Shown piece after piece: positions 1 to 14,500 of a DNA stretch of 64,000 nucleotides. The DNA is taken from the NCBI RefSeq assembly GCF_000276665.1, contig NW_004955518.1, positions 2,272,811 to 2,336,810 on the forward strand, in the 5' to 3' direction. Numbering within the stretch: position 1 is the stretch's first letter; the number at the start of each line of letters is the position of its first letter. The DNA is from Chinchilla lanigera. Lineage: Eukaryota; Chordata; Mammalia; Rodentia; Chinchillidae. Below the pieces are notes generated by a model. It did no database searches. It was given only the letters and a program-made list of their open reading frames with translations, and was not told the origin of the DNA. The translations under genes and the position numbers were made by a program.

Positions 1-108
1 TTTTTTTTTTTTTTAGGTTTTTCGGTTTTTCTCCGGTACCGGGAACCGAACTCATGACTTTGCGCTTGCCAGGCAGGCGCTTTTCCGCTGAGCTAAATCC
101 CCAGTCCC
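1..108 (-). mobile_element. ID SINE (tRNA-derived), truncated by the window edge
   Basis: The reverse complement reads CTGGGGATTTAGCTCAGCGG, then CGCCTGCCTGGCAAGCGCAA, and ends with a GGTACCGG motif and an A-rich tail cut by the window start. Confidence 0.85.
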
Positions 109-606
109 GGAGTGAATGGCTTTAATCCTTAGTCAAAGTCCCTGCCCTTGACACTTGATACCACTCTAGCAAGAGAAATGCAAGGATAACCCCACCACCA
201 ATTAGGAGTATTAATTAAAAGATAATAATGACTTACCTAGACCCAGACTTTACTTGACCTAACGAGTTGTATTTAATGAAATTTGCTTACTTACTCATTC
301 TCTAAGGAGAGGTCAAGTTTAAGTTTTATGTCAGTCTTTGTTATACAGTGATATCTAAAAAAAGAAGCAGTCCCTGCCCTGGTGGGCCCAAAGTCTAGCA
401 GAGAAAAGATATTAAACACATTCTTGCCGAGGTAAATATAGAGCTATAAACAATAATAAATGCTGTCAGGAAAACTTACATGGTCATACAAATGACAAAT
501 GAACTCATCTGAGGTTAAAAAAAAAAGGAGGAAAGCTGTCTAGAAGTGTAACAGGTAAGCTGAGAACTAACAAACTGTTGCCTTATCTATAATAAAATGA
601 GGAATT

Positions 607-690
607 GAGCTGGGAATGTAGTTCAGTGGTAGAGTGTTTGCCTAACATAGGTGAGGCCCTGAGTTCAGTCCCCAGGGCTACCAAAAGAAG
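607..690 (+). mobile_element. ID SINE
   Basis: GAGCTGGGAATGTAGTTCAG and CCTGAGTTCAGTCCCCAG match the tRNA-like A and B box regions of ID elements. Confidence 0.75.
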
Positions 691-990
691 GAGGGAGAGA
701 GCAAAAGAGAGATTGTTTTTAAGATGAAAATCCATTTTTTATTTATATGAACTTAATTCCATTTTATATAATAATGAAAATCAAAAGACAATTACATCTG
801 TTTGTTAGAAACTTCACTAAAACTTACTCAACATTTCAGAAAATTGCGTCCCCAATAAAAGTACTGCTCTTTTTTTTGTAATTCATGTGGACATTAACTC
901 ACTTTTAGCCCATAGTTTATATGTTTAATATATTTTAAAATGTCAGTGACATCTAACTGAAATACAAAATTGGACTTTATGATTCCTATT

Positions 991-1366
991 TGCCTTGGTT
1001 ACATTTCTCTTGTTACTGAGACAAAATACCCAATGCCCAGAATTAAGGAAGGAAAGGTTTATTTAGCTCACAGTTTGTGGAGGTTTCCATCCATAATCAG
1101 CTGGCTGCAAGGCAAAGTGACACATGGCAGAGGGCAACAGTTCATGGCGGTGGAAGACAGCAAAAGCCACAAGCGCAAAAGGGGAGGAGTGGCAGCAAGC
1201 AGCCTCTTTCCCCCCCTTACACTGTATGCAAACAACCTGCCCCAGGGCATGTATAGTCCTCACATCCATAATTCCAACGTTGGACCATGAATCAATTGTA
1301 AACTCTAGAAGCCCGCCCCATGACTGCATGAGGCTTTGGGGGAACATCCACACACAAACTGTAACA
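991..1366 (-). mobile_element. MaLR solo LTR, reverse orientation
   Basis: The same LTR family as at 60719 in reverse complement, with blocks CAGTTTGTGGAGGTTTCCAT and CATGACTGCATGAGGCTTTG. It is flanked by CTATT (986-990) and CTATC (1367-1371), a plausible 5-bp target duplication with one change. Confidence 0.8.
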
Positions 1367-2467
1367 CTATCACAGATAAGCATTTGTGAGTACAGGATGT
1401 TCTGTGGGAGACATGGTGTGAAGTGTGTGTGAGAAGCAGAGAGAGGGAGAGCTCTTTAACTTATGCTGACTGCAACCTATCTTTTGCTCAAGCTAAAGAG
1501 GAAATAAATTCTTTCCACTTTCTTTCTCCTTCTTTATTTGATAAAACACCACTTTTTCTGCTGCCTCTCCAGAAAATATGTTGTTCCATTCATTGAGTTG
1601 TTTTGAAAGACCACCTGCACATCGACCTAGAAGTGTTGTGGAGGGATGTACCCATTACCTCTCCGCTCTTGGTTGGAGGAGAGCATGGCGCATGCAGGGC
1701 TGCATTCCTGCAGGGATAGCATTGCCCATCTGCCTGCCAGAATGTGCACAAACCTCTCGAAAGCGCAAGCTGCTTTAAAGCTTAGGTGCTTCACTACAAA
1801 ATACTGCTTCCCTCACATCCATTCACAGTTGCTGAGGTGTTTCTTTTGTTCCAAGATTTATTTTGCACTGACTTTACAAATTATTGATATACAAATGGAG
1901 CTAAGAAAATGTGCTCTCTGATCCTGTTTGGAGTGCACAGCTGTGGGAATGAGAGGTGACTCTAGCAGTGAAAAATCCCTATGCTCTGTAACGAATTGAA
2001 TTCCAGCCCTTTCTCGGGTTAACAAATTGTGAACCCCAGTTTTTCAACTACAAAGTGGAAATAAAGATAATACTTGCCTTGCATGAGTTGTGTGTGCTGG
2101 AGATAACAGATGTATACTGCCTAGTGGAGTGTGTGGCTTAGAATATGCTTTCAGCAGATGGGAGCAATTATCATCAATACCATTTTGTCTCCAAAATTAC
2201 TGTATTAGTGTATGTATTTATACTTCATATACCCAAGAATATTTAAGACCATAAAGTTCCTTGAGTTACAGAGGTATTAAAAGAGTTGTTGGTTAATTTT
2301 CTTAAACTTATCTTAATCCTCTATAATTCACTTTATGCATCTCTATTTGTCTACTAAGAATTGAGACCAAGTCTGTCTCACTCATAGTAGCACTCAGCCC
2401 AGTGCCCAGTCATAATGTGTTTACCGACTCAGAGAACCTAATCTTGCTTTTTCTCTTTCCCTTTTAG

Positions 2468-2540
2468 AGGCCACAAGAAGAAAAGTACCCTGTAGGACCA
2501 TGGCTGTTGGCACTATTTGTTTTTGTTGTCTGTGGCTCAG
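2468..2540 (+). CDS. SERP2: SERP2 coding exon 2
   Basis: A pyrimidine-rich acceptor ending in TTTTAG precedes an open frame for residues 29-52, reading RPQEEKYPVGPWLLALFVF and then VVCGS. The exon ends CTCAG before a GTAGAG donor and leaves one base of a split codon (G|CT, alanine 53). A second AG two bases later makes 2470 an alternative start if exon 1 supplies the first two bases of the arginine codon. Confidence 0.95.
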
Positions 2541-5500
2541 GTAGAGTATTTCACTGAACTTATCTACCATGCTTTCTACTGTCCTTCAAAATCCTTGTTT
2601 TATTTATAAAGTAAATAAAAAAATATACCAGCCTGGGATTGAAGTTAATCACTGCATTAAGCTTTAATCTAAGTAGGGTTTTATTTAGTTTCTATTTCAA
2701 ATATGAATGAGTAGAATCAATGCCCTAATAAATCATAATCATAAAATGATTACACTGAGCAGTGAAATTGATTGTATATACTACAGAGTTCAGGTAAGGC
2801 GTTCAGTCTAGACATAAAAGAAAATTTATGCCTTGCATGTGGTACATGCCTGTAATCCGAGCACTCGGGAGTCTGAGGCGGGAGGATCACAGCAAGTTGG
2901 AGGCCAGCCTGGGCTACAAAGTGAGTTCAAGGCCAGCCTGAACTGCATAGCGAGACGCTGTCTCAAAAAGAAAAAAAAAATTAGAACAGAAAGTGGAACA
3001 CTTGTCTGCTCAAGGTAAATCCACATCCAAAGAGAGGGAGAGGCCTTATGCCTTACAAGAGAGTTCTACAGAGCTCCTTGATCAAACTGAGCCTTTGACC
3101 TGAGCCTTGAGGTATGGGTTACCTGATTCTGTGAAGTACCGACCTCAGAGAGCTGCACTCACACATGGAAACCCGTCTGCACACACAGGGAGATGGACAG
3201 AGCACCACACAGGCGTTCCTCGTTCGATGCTTGTTACTGGGGACCTTGACGTGACTCCTGGTCCTTGTACTTGAGTCTAATACTGTGCTGGTCACTTCTA
3301 AGTGTGGGAATCTCTGAGGGACCCCATCATCTCACTGTTACTAAAGACAGGGAAGGTAAGAAGTCCACATATTCCTGCACAGGCTCAGACCTCCCATCAA
3401 GACATCTTTCTGCCCCAGTGATAAGACAAGCCCATTACTAATGAAGGGTCAGTTTCTTTGATCATTAAGATATTATTTTTCCAAGCAAACAAAAGCTCTT
3501 GAGAAGAAAGAAGTACTCGGCATTATTGCTGTTTGTGGTTCAAATGTTTTAAAGAGGATTTGATGTTCCAAGATGAGACAGTCATACACTCAGAGATTTA
3601 AAGAGCTGTCCTGTTCCCAAAGATAAGTCCTTGAAGCAAATCTTTTGCACAGTGTAGTAATCCCTTAATCACTATTTTTAACAGATGTTTACCCAATCTC
3701 TGACTATTTCTAGGAATGAGATGCTTACTTCTTTAAAAAAGCCATTCCATTTCTGTGTAGCCCTGATTCCATGAGGAACACCTTCCCTGTTTTGAACTGT
3801 ACCATACTGTCTTCTCAACAGTTCAGATTTGGCCTGCTAGAGTAACACCAAGTGGAATCATTCCCTTCTGAATATCTTTTAAAGTTGTCTGCCTAGTGGT
3901 TCCTTTTGCAAACTGAACTTCCCTGGTTCTCTCAACATTGCCTCCTTAGGTGGAGTTTCTAGATTCCTCTCCGGGATGCACTCAGTGACTCTCTTGAACT
4001 ATAACACTGGCAGGAAGATGACCTGCACAAAGTGGTCTAGAAGTGGTATGGCTTCCGCAGAGGCAGTTGTGGGCTCTAGGCCTCCAGCTGGACTCATGCA
4101 GGACATTGCTGTGGAATTCAGACCCTCAGCTGGATTCTTTGGGTCTCCAGGGCATGGACAGATCAGTTGCACTCTTCTGCATTTGACTTTTTGGGTCAAT
4201 ATTATAAAATAATCCTGTAAATTGGAAAAAAAAAAGTGTTATGACTTCCACAGAGGCAGTGGGATTGTCATCACCCTTGATTTCACCAGTGTGTTTCAGC
4301 TAATATGACCCAGGTCTGCAGTTACTTTTTAATTGTCATGCTTGTCAAGATGGCTTGTCAAGATGTCATCAGCTAGCCAGGCCCTCCCTAGGTCTTCTTC
4401 ACATAGAATTCCTACAAGTGCTGAAGATGTGTCTGTGTAGCCCTTATCCCAAGGCCTCCTCTATCCCCATCACACACTGTTCTGTTTTACTCATGGCTCT
4501 GTCAGCATTTGAAATTATTTCATTGTCTTACTTATTATCTATTTCTCCCCCAGAGTATGCTCAGGGGAAGCAGTGTGTATTTTTTACTAACTTTGTAGAT
4601 CTACACACAGTGTGTGTCACATACTGAGTGCTTAGTCTGAATGGATGAAGGATGGATGGGTGGGTGGGTGGATGGATGGATAAAGTCGGATATTCCCTAC
4701 TCCATAGATAGCTACTTTTTTTTTTTTTTTGAGACCTAATATAAAGCTTCATGATTACAATATTAAAACTTTTCTTCCGAGTGTCCAAAAAGTTTAGAAA
4801 CATAGAAAAACATACTGGCTTACTGATATTACATTATAAAATACAATACAGTCAGTAAAATAATGTTAAATCATGATAAGGTACATGATATACTCCGTAT
4901 ATTGTCCATCCTTGGCAGTGCATAGTTCAAAGTATTGAACAGAATGGCTGGGACTAAGGTTCATTAATGCAGCATTTCCATCAGTACCTACATATCTGTT
5001 GCCTCTGATGATCAGTTTGTGTTTTTTCACCGAAAAAACAAAAACCCGACCTGTTTCTTTAGCATGCTACAGGAAAAGTAAGAAAATCAACCCACATAAA
5101 AAGTTATCTCTGTTTCTAGGATTTATGACAAGTCTGTAGATAGATCTTGAACCTTGGACTTTTTATCTAATTGCCCTTGTCTGCCACCTTTATAGTCTTT
5201 TAAGAAGGTTATAACTCCAAGTCACTGGTGAAAAGTGTAGACCTAAGAGAATTGCATGGAACACAAGAGAAGGCTTCTTGACATTTCACTTTGAACCTCT
5301 AAGTGACTCAGTCACCGTGTCTTGAAGGTCCCTGTGCAGCTGGTGGCTGTGCTGGACTGTGGACATGCAAAACCTTTCAGGAGCGTGCAGGTCCCAGGGG
5401 AGGCAGTACCTGAGCTGTGAGGTGCTGCCCAGAGAGAATACTGCTGTGGTGATCACAGAGTGCACAGAGCTCCTGGCCAGTGCGGATAAGGGCCATCCCA

Positions 5501-8500
5501 TCGCCGGGGGCCAAAGAGAAAGCTTTCTAGAGGAGGTGCTGTTTGAGCTGTTTTGTAACAAATAGCCAGACAAATGGTGACAGCTGAGTCTGCCAGAAAG
5601 CGTACCATGTAGGATAAGCACAGAAGCTTCCAATAGGGCGCTGGGTGCAAGAACGTATGAAGCCCAATTATGGGAATCCCGTAACCCCAGGATCGTGCAC
5701 CCCAACTATCCAGGGTCTAATCGAGATAGAGCCAATGTTTGCCTCTTTTTGGATTCAAAATTCATAGTTGCTGTATGTAGCTTTCCCCTAGTGACCTCCT
5801 TAAGTAGGCTGTCTGGCCAGAAAACAATAGAGACTTCTGGTTTGACTTTTTTTCTCAAATCTGTGCAAGCTCTCAGAATCTGTCTTCTCCTTTGCAAAGG
5901 ATTTAGGAACTTCTCTAAATTACATACAGCCTACAGTTTTTCCAGGCTTATTTGTCCATACAGCAGGAATTACATCTTTTCTTCTTGGGTAAATTGGGAC
6001 ATTTGCCAGAAATCGTTTTCTGGAGTTCTCTCTATCTGTACTAGTACCCCAGGAATCTGGTGTATTGGCTTTTTACCTTTTTTGAGGCTTGTCCAGAACT
6101 CTGGGATGAGAGCCTTTAGTGCCTGGAGATTTGGACTAAAGTAACTAAAAAGACAAACCACTTATTGTACCATACCTCCTCCTTGTGTGTCCAGTGTTTC
6201 ATTTTTATTTTTTAGGGATCAGACCTCTAACCAGGGCTTCATGCTTGCCAGGCGGGTGCTCTACCACTAAGATTCCCAGCTTTTCCACTGCTTATATTTT
6301 TGATGCTTCTTTAAATCTTTCTAGTTAGGAATCCAGTTTGCTTTTTCAGAGAGGAAGGGCATAAAAGGCAGTTGAGTCATCTTACTTTCACTATCCTCTC
6401 TTAACATGCTACCAAGATTCCCAAGTGGTGGGCCTCATCCCTTTTCAAATTTTAACTCAAAATAATCCACCACCATCTTTTCTTTTTTACTTTTTTTAAC
6501 CAACTTCAGTTTTTAGGGTTTTTTTAAGCCTTGGCTCAAGTTGGGCACTGTTCTCACAGAAATGTGTCATTCTTCTCAGTTTGTCCTTGGTACCGTGCCC
6601 TTCCTTCTATCTTCGTACACATCCTTTTCCAAACAGAACATGTCATGAAAAACACAATAGCTCCTTTAGATCTATCCATGCTGCCACCTCTCTGGGATTA
6701 GTCACTATTCATTTCATTTTGCAGGGCCTCTTTTCTTCTTGAGTTTCTCCCTTTCTTTGGGGTTGCAGCAGGTCACAAGCTCCTTCCTGTCTTTTCGGTA
6801 CATTTCAAAGCATGAGACTTCAGTTCTTTCCTGTATTGGTTCCTGTGCTCCAGGTATTGAGCCTTCCTTGTAGGTGCTATGATACTGGAAGTTCACATCA
6901 CTGCGAGCTCTGTAACCCCAAATAGGAATGACCCCCTCCCTCCATGCCTCTCCAGCCATCGGGAGTATGCACGCTAGCAAGGAACCCTGTTCTCGCCAGC
7001 TTCCCTCCCACAACATGCATTACAGCTTCTTGCGAGATTTCCATGTTGCTACAGGCACACACACCTCCCAGCCCGTCCTTTCCATTTGCTCATTCTCCTT
7101 TGAGCATGATCTATCACACGCCAGGCTTAAGTTCCATTTTGCCAAGTTCCAGTGACGCCTTGGATGTCCTGTTGTCTTCTTTGAACTCGTTGGTTAATTA
7201 CCTTACTTTGTATGTTTTCGTACATACACCTAGATAAAAGGCAGAATCTTCTTGTGTGAATGAAGATGTTGATCATTGATCTGAATCTCTTGAAAGTCTT
7301 ACTGCTTTCATTACCTTACTCTATTAACCCACTTTTCTAATTGATGACTGGTTGGGTAAAGTGTTCTTTGCTGAGATAGTACCAGTACATGTAGGGTAAA
7401 TAAATATTCAAGTCAGGCAAGTGGTAAGAATGCACATTTTATCTGGTTTTTTTAGCTATATTCTGGGAAAGAACAGGGATGATAGAAAGTTAGCATTTAA
7501 GTGTATGTCCACTTATTGGTCACTCGTACTCCATTTCACCTAGAAAAATGATGACCCTGTAAATAGGTTCTAGGCCCCCTGATTTTGGAATCTCGCATGT
7601 CCCTGTCCTCTCCTGACCCCCGTGGTCAGCTCCTTTGCTGTGGCCCTCACTGTCCTCTGCACATGCCTCTCATAACCAGCCATACTGATAGGAGCACAGG
7701 GTTATGGAAAGGAAAGAGGCAGAGTCGGGTGGAGTCCAGGCATCAGCCACCCCCGACGCAAACATCCCCTGAAAATGCCATTCCTTGCCTGAAAAGTGAG
7801 GCAGAAGCAAAAGACCTCCTGTGGCTTCCCCAGGCACCACGCTCTGAGTCTAGCCAGGCCTGCCCTCCATTCTTGCTTAAATGTTTCATTGTAGCCTCTA
7901 ATAATTACCCCCAGGAAAGGGACTTCCGGAAGGTCTAAATGCACCCGCCTTTGAGTAAGTGAATTTCTACTTTACATGATTGCAAAAGGTCTGTTAAGCA
8001 AGGGACTTCTCTAACAACTGACCAGTAAAGTGTTATGAGGCTTCAGAGGGGAAGGTAGTTTGGAATCTGCCCATTGTGAATTCAAAACCTGGATTTGTAG
8101 TTTGTCAGCTAAATAACCTTGAACAAGTTATTTACTCTCGCACTATTGATTTTTTTGTCAAGAAAGTGGAGTTTAAGAAGTCCTCCAAAGACCGCACAGG
8201 CCCTGAATCTGGGGATCTAAGTACTGGCCCACAGTAATCTCAAAACCTCCAGCCATAGACACACCAACTCTGTCCTCTTAGCTCTCCCAGAGAACAGTGG
8301 CTCACAGGACTGTCACTGGTGCCATGGGATGCTTAGACTTGCATTGATTTGCACTTCCTTCTCCCAGGCTGTCCATTTAATTGACAGCCCCAGCCCCTCA
8401 CGTGGGTCATGATCTATCCGACAGCTGTAGGCCTGCCTCTTCACTGAAGGGGCATGTGAGGGCAGTTCTCGGTGATAATGTTGCTTCCCCAGGTGATAAA

Positions 8501-11500
8501 GCATCAGTATCTTCCCCACATAGAGAAAGAAGCACCAACATGAAGACCAAAATCAGAGAATAACAGTTTATGCTTTAAGTTGAACATCAAAAATAAAATG
8601 TGACTTGCATTTCCTTAAAGCAACCCTAACATACCCTGTTTTACACAGAACTTTTGTGAGATACAAAACAGTGGGAATAGTGAACTCTTTTGAGGTATGG
8701 CATTAACCAACCAGGACATCTCAAGGCCTTATCTTTAGTAACCAGCTTTATTTATATTAATATCATATAGATTATGTTTGAAAACTAAAACTATTTCTCA
8801 ATCAAATACTAGCTCTTAGCGTGGGATTTTGTTTTATGTGAGGCTGTTGAACTGGCTGGATTTGTCTCTACTTGATCTCCTGGGATGTAGATCTACATTG
8901 AAATCCAAGAAATTTAAATACCCGCTTAGGAGACTTTGCCCTCTTTTGCTCCTCTTTTTATAAAAGTATTATTTTCCACCGGGTATGAGAGTGCATGCTT
9001 ATAATCCCAGCTATTCAGGAGGCAAGAGGATTGGAAGTTCAAGGCCCACTTGGGCAATCTAGTGAGATCCTGTCTCAAAATAAAAAACTTAAAAAGGTAG
9101 AATATTCCTGGCTTTGATCTGTAGTATGAGGGGGGAAAGCCTTCGGGTTCCTTCTGCAGGCAGTGGGGCCTCTTTCCAGACAGGCAGCGCACCCTGGGCC
9201 TCTCTGTACTAGATTTCAAGAGCTACTCCTTTGGAAAACAGCTTGATAGCTTCTGAAGAGGGCCTGCTGTTATCTTGAGACTCAGAGACAAGCATGACAT
9301 GGACTATCTGTCTGAGACTGTTCCCCGCAAAGATACCGCATAGATACACTAACTGCTATCTTTCCAAGACACTTGCAGACTTGATACGTTTCCTTGCCCC
9401 AAACCATTAATGAACCTTGTCACTGCTGTTTGTGCCCCAGCTCCTAGGTTTTTTTCTCTCCCTTTTGTCCTCAGATGTAAGAGCCTTATGGAGAAGGACT
9501 CTCTGGTCACACCAAGGCTCACTGTTCAACATTAACACAATGTCATCTTCAGAACTACATCCTCATCTATGCTGTTCCTCACCTAAGTACTTTTAGTCTT
9601 CAGTGCTTTTGAATTTCTTCTTTGACCAGAATACCCCGGGACCTGATGAAAGTAGTTCTTTTTCTTAATATGCTAGTCATACGACTTTCTTGCTCACAGT
9701 CAACACGTACGTGCTGTGACTGCACCTGGACAGGGAGCGGCAGTCGGAGACGCTGTCTTTGCGGCATGGCAGGACCCCACTCCATCTTTATGCCTCAATT
9801 ACAGTTTCCGCTGGGATCGAGGGAGCCACCACGTAATTTCTGTCATCCTTTGATTCTCCAAGGAAACTTCTTAAACCCCAGCCATGCCTCAGTTCCTCCA
9901 TGGGCTGTTCCTCCCTCATATACAGTATTACTAATTTCAATTTTATCTCGCTTTTCAGCCAACCCTGAAATTCATTTCTTAATTTGAGAGTATGAGAATT
10001 TTAGTAGCTCAAAGCCTGGATATTCTTGAAGCTGACAAGCTACCCCATTAAAGGGGAGCCACTGAGTGGGATAGGGTTAACCAGTGATTGTTATTTTCTT
10101 CATGATTTTCTGTATTGTACGAATTGTCCAATGAGTGTACATTACTTTTAAATCAGAAAAAAATGCTTTTTAAGAATGAGAAGCCTGGATAAGTGGTTTT
10201 TAAGCCTTTTTTTTTTTTTCCTTTTTAAAACTGAAGAACTCTAGAAAAAGGAAAGAGCAGCTGTTGTGGTTGAAGTGGGGTATGTCCAGGTTTCTGTGTG
10301 TCTGTCGGTGTGTTTTCTATGTGTTTACGCATCTAAATGTGTCTATGTATGTTTGTGTAGGTTTCTGTGTTTGTATATGTGCAATGTGTGTATTTCTGTG
10401 TATATGTGTGCATTTCTGTGTGTGTAAAGTGTATCTCCCTGTGTTGCTGGATATTCTGACTTTCTCATCCTCAAAAGGCAGCACCTATCTGGACCCTCTT
10501 TATCTTTCAGAAAGGAAATGAACTCTGTCCTCTTGTCTCTGCAGAGCTAAGACCTTCCAACAAAGCTTTCTGGGTTTGTTTGGCACGATCCCTTCTGATG
10601 GGCCCCACCATTTCTGGGAGGGGATGTTCCTTGTGTCTGTAAATTAACAGAGCCTGGTTCCCCCTGTACTCTGGGACTGTGCCTGAAGGAGTGGGGGTGG
10701 GGGAGGGAGAGGAATATCGTCTCACAAGCAGATCTCTTTTTTTAAGACAGCCTTTTCAGAATAGATGTAAAGAAGTGATTCTTGGAGATCTTTTTAGCAG
10801 GATTTGAGCACCTCCCATGGACCCAACTTCGCGTGCCTGGTGATCCAGTTCTCTCCCTCTGTGAAAACACTAGAAGCCTCTCCATTTCTGGAAGGGCCGC
10901 ACTCCTTACCTTCCCTAAAAGTGATGGCTTTTGTTAAACAGGATGCAGAGGAGGGAAAGGACTAAGTCATGCATGTGTCAGGGACTCACAGGAGGCCAAT
11001 GAGCCACTCCTCGTAATGTCCTCTGTCCCTACTCCTTGTGTGGCCCTTGTGCCATCACCAGTTCGTGGTGACCCATCTTTGAGCCTAAGGTTGAAAAACC
11101 TGAATAGAACCTTTTGCAACAGCTAAGGATTCAGTGAACTGCTTGCTGCTCCCTGAAATCTTTGAGGAACACAAGTTTGGAAGAAGACCTATATTTAGGG
11201 GTACTTGATTGAAAATCACCAAAGGAGCATGTCATAGGCAGAAGTTAATGTGGTTTCTAGGAGCTCCCACTCCAAGGCTCAACTCAGTCTTCATCAGGGT
11301 TGTTCACATTTCTTTTCCCTACTCTAAGCTTCAGTTCTTCTGTTCTTCAGAAGATACTACTGCTTCCTGACACCTAGGGTCCTCATGACTATTAATCCTG
11401 AGGATCACCTGACGGTGGTCGTGGAGTTACGGTGATGGTTTTATAAATGCTGACTCTTACTGTAATTATTTGTGCGGCACTTCCTCAGACTGCCTTCCCA

Positions 11501-14500
11501 CCCGTCCACCTCCTTGGCAAGGTTGTGGCCAAGACTCTGAATGGTTATGAGGAAGGGGAGGCGCATTTCCCTTTTGTGTGTGTGTGGCTTTACTTTGGAT
11601 GAGGGAGCATAGCTGTGAGGCTTTGAGGAACCTGCCTGAGTCCATGTCAGCACTACCTGGACTGATAGATGCGGGGTTTGGCTCTAGGACATCAAAGGTG
11701 TCACCTCTGCAGGCACAGCTGGAACCACTTCTCTACTTCTAGAAAGAGCTCTTTGTAAACCAGCCTCCAGGAAGGGAAGATCCATTCATACCATTTTGAC
11801 TACTATTTTTCGGGGGCTTCCTTATTGTCATTCCAGAATAGTTTCTGTTCTAGCCACACAGTCCCTACGCAGAGGCTCTTACACTCGCTTCTCCAGAAAC
11901 TCCTTAAAACTGAGGCTCATGCAGAAAATCAGTCCACATCCCATAGCTAAAAAGTGAGAGCTGAAGTCTAAAGCCAGCTTTTTGAGACTCTAAATCCCAT
12001 CTGCTTTCTATTACCCCACATTCCCTCACTCTCATTTTCCTAAAAGTACTATTTTCCACTGACTTTAGGCCTCTAGCATATGACTGTATATTGAAGAGAG
12101 TTCCCATTAAACATTTCCTATTTCCCTCTGCCAGAATAGTATTTTCCAGAAGTACCAGATATATGGCCATCGTGAGCCTGCCTGCTTGCTCCCAGATGGA
12201 AAGAGCTTTGATCCAGACACAGGCTGTTCCTTGATCAGGTCATCAGTGTCTCTACTCCTTCCATTCTTTTCTGGACACTTATTCCAGGACAGACTTGAAT
12301 ACGCCACATTTGCAAGTTGACCACATAAACACTGGCCTTTTCTGGAGACTACCGGAACCTTCTTGAAGCTTGACACCTGCAGTCACCCTCTGAGACCAGC
12401 AAGTAGGGTGCTTAAGGAAATGAACCGCCCTGGAGGAAAGATGGAGCCACTCATCTGCTTTGGAGTTCCTTCTTCAGGATCCAAGATGGACAGTCTAAAG
12501 GAGGTGCCTCATCAGCCATCAGCTCCCTCAAGTTGACCTGCAGCTTCCTTTGTTATGTGCCACCTTCTGCCCTGTGCAGGAGCAACTGATGCTGTGTAGG
12601 TTCCCTTCCTGGAAAGAATGTTTCTGCTATTCTAACATGGGTAGAAGGCATCACATTCTTTGCTAATAATATCTGCATTTTAATTGCACCTTTCTGTCCT
12701 CACTTCTGGCATCTGTTTATTCCTTCTTCTCCATCACTGGAGAAGCTGCCAAGGAATACTACCAGAAAGCTGTGCCTTGCCTTTGGCTTTCTTTGTGCTG
12801 CTCTCTCAATGAACTTAGCGCTCTACTTTTGCAGTGTTCTGTCTCCTAACGTTTGTGCTTGTCCCTCAGGGGCCATTTCTTTTTTACTTTCATCCCCTTC
12901 ATTTTTTCTGAGTGAAAAATAAAATTTGATTTCCAGGGTTATCTTATCCTTCTAAAGGCTAGCTCTCTGGCCTGTCATAATCTCTCTTCTCAATAGCTTC
13001 CTTAATCTCTCTTATCATCAACAATTTATTTTCAATAAACATGGTTTTATGAAGCCTCGTATTGTCTGGATGGGTCCAGCTTCTGACAGTCTCATGTGAT
13101 CCACTTGTCATCAACTCCGTGTCTTCCTGGCATGTCCCCGTAGCTGGGGTGGTCAGTCCCTAGGGTAAGAGTGGGTTGGGATGACACAGTCTCAGGCTTT
13201 TAGGAATCATGTCATGATCTGACTTCTTTGAGCCCTGAGCTCTTGGGACATTTGGGTCTAAAGCCTCTTTGGGTTTGCACAATAGGAATTTGAAGTTTTA
13301 AAAATGTGGTTTCCTCTGTGCTCCTTGCAGTTATTCACTTCCATTTACTGGATGGTTAGAGGATCTCCTTTGTGCCATTCATGGTCCTTACTATCCCGGA
13401 ACTTATGGTCTAGTGGACAAGAAAGATGAGTTAGTCAAGCAGTTATGCTAAACCATGTGAAGTTTCATCGTGTGTTTGCAAGAGAGGCACGTGGGTCTAT
13501 AAAAGCACAGAGAGTGAAGGACTGGTCCTCAAGGTGTGGTCTCCAGACCAGCAGCCTCTTCAACCTTTCTGAACTTTTTAGAGGCACAAATTGTCAGCCT
13601 CCCACTCCAGGCCCACTGGATTCGAAATTTTGGAGTGTGTGGCCCAGCATCTGTGTTTAACATGTCCCCAAGAGACTATGACACATACTTGGGTTTGAGA
13701 ACCCCTACTCCAAAGGGTCAAAGAAGTATTTTCTGAAGAAATAACTTTTGAGTTACTAAGGAAACTAGACCTTGGGGAAGAAGAAAGGAAATAGTTCAGA
13801 CAGGAAAAATGGTATGTGTTAAAGTGCTGTAGCCAGACCAGGGAGTTTTGAAACTATGTACCCATAATAGAAAGAGCAGTCCAAGATCCATCTGCAGGGG
13901 CCATCATTTGCAGGTCAGGTAGGCACCACTGAAAACTGAGTCGTAGGAAACTTCACGCTTCAAACACGAGATGACACCATGTTACTTGCTCTTATTTAAA
14001 GGGTGAGTCTAGCTCCATTATGGAGAAAGGACTGAAGAGCAAGTCGACCAATTGGAGATCATTGCAGTTGTCAAGGGAAAGATGACGGTAGCTTGGACGA
14101 GGGTGGTATCTGGAGGCCTGGAAAGAGGAACACATAATCCCAAAATTCACAGGTAAAAGCCATAGGCTTCAGTCATCAGTTGGAGGTGTCAGGGATGACT
14201 CTAGTGTTCCGAGTTTCCATGCAATATGAAGGATAATGATACCAGTTTTGGCAGTGGAAAGAGATCTTGAGAAGAATCTGCTGAGTTTGGGGTGCTTTCG
14301 AGCCACCCAAGTGGAGATAACAACTAGATGGTAGAAATTGCATGTCTAGAGTTTAGAAAAGTCACAGCTGGAGATACACATTTGTGAGTCAACATCTGGT
14401 TGACCATTAACATTAGTGGGCCAAGCTGTCACCTTGGGACAAAGAATAAGGTAAAGAAGAGAAGAAAGCTAGCACTGCTCATGGAGGAACATCAAGTTCA

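Larger units (their letters stand above)
1..2467 (+). other. SERP2: SERP2 intron 1 (3' part)
   Basis: Non-coding sequence before the exon 2 acceptor. It contains ID SINEs at 1-108 and 607-690, a reverse MaLR solo LTR at 991-1366 and a weak MIR-like stretch near 2030-2180. Nothing recognisable was seen between 110 and 600 or between 1430 and 2030. Confidence 0.85.

Noticed and set aside
5286..6161. Overlapping frames on both strands (139 and 149 codons) that looked like a possible pseudogene
   Set aside because: Phrases such as SLKKGKKPIHQIPGVLVQIE hint at old coding ancestry, but I could not assign a family. No gene is claimed.
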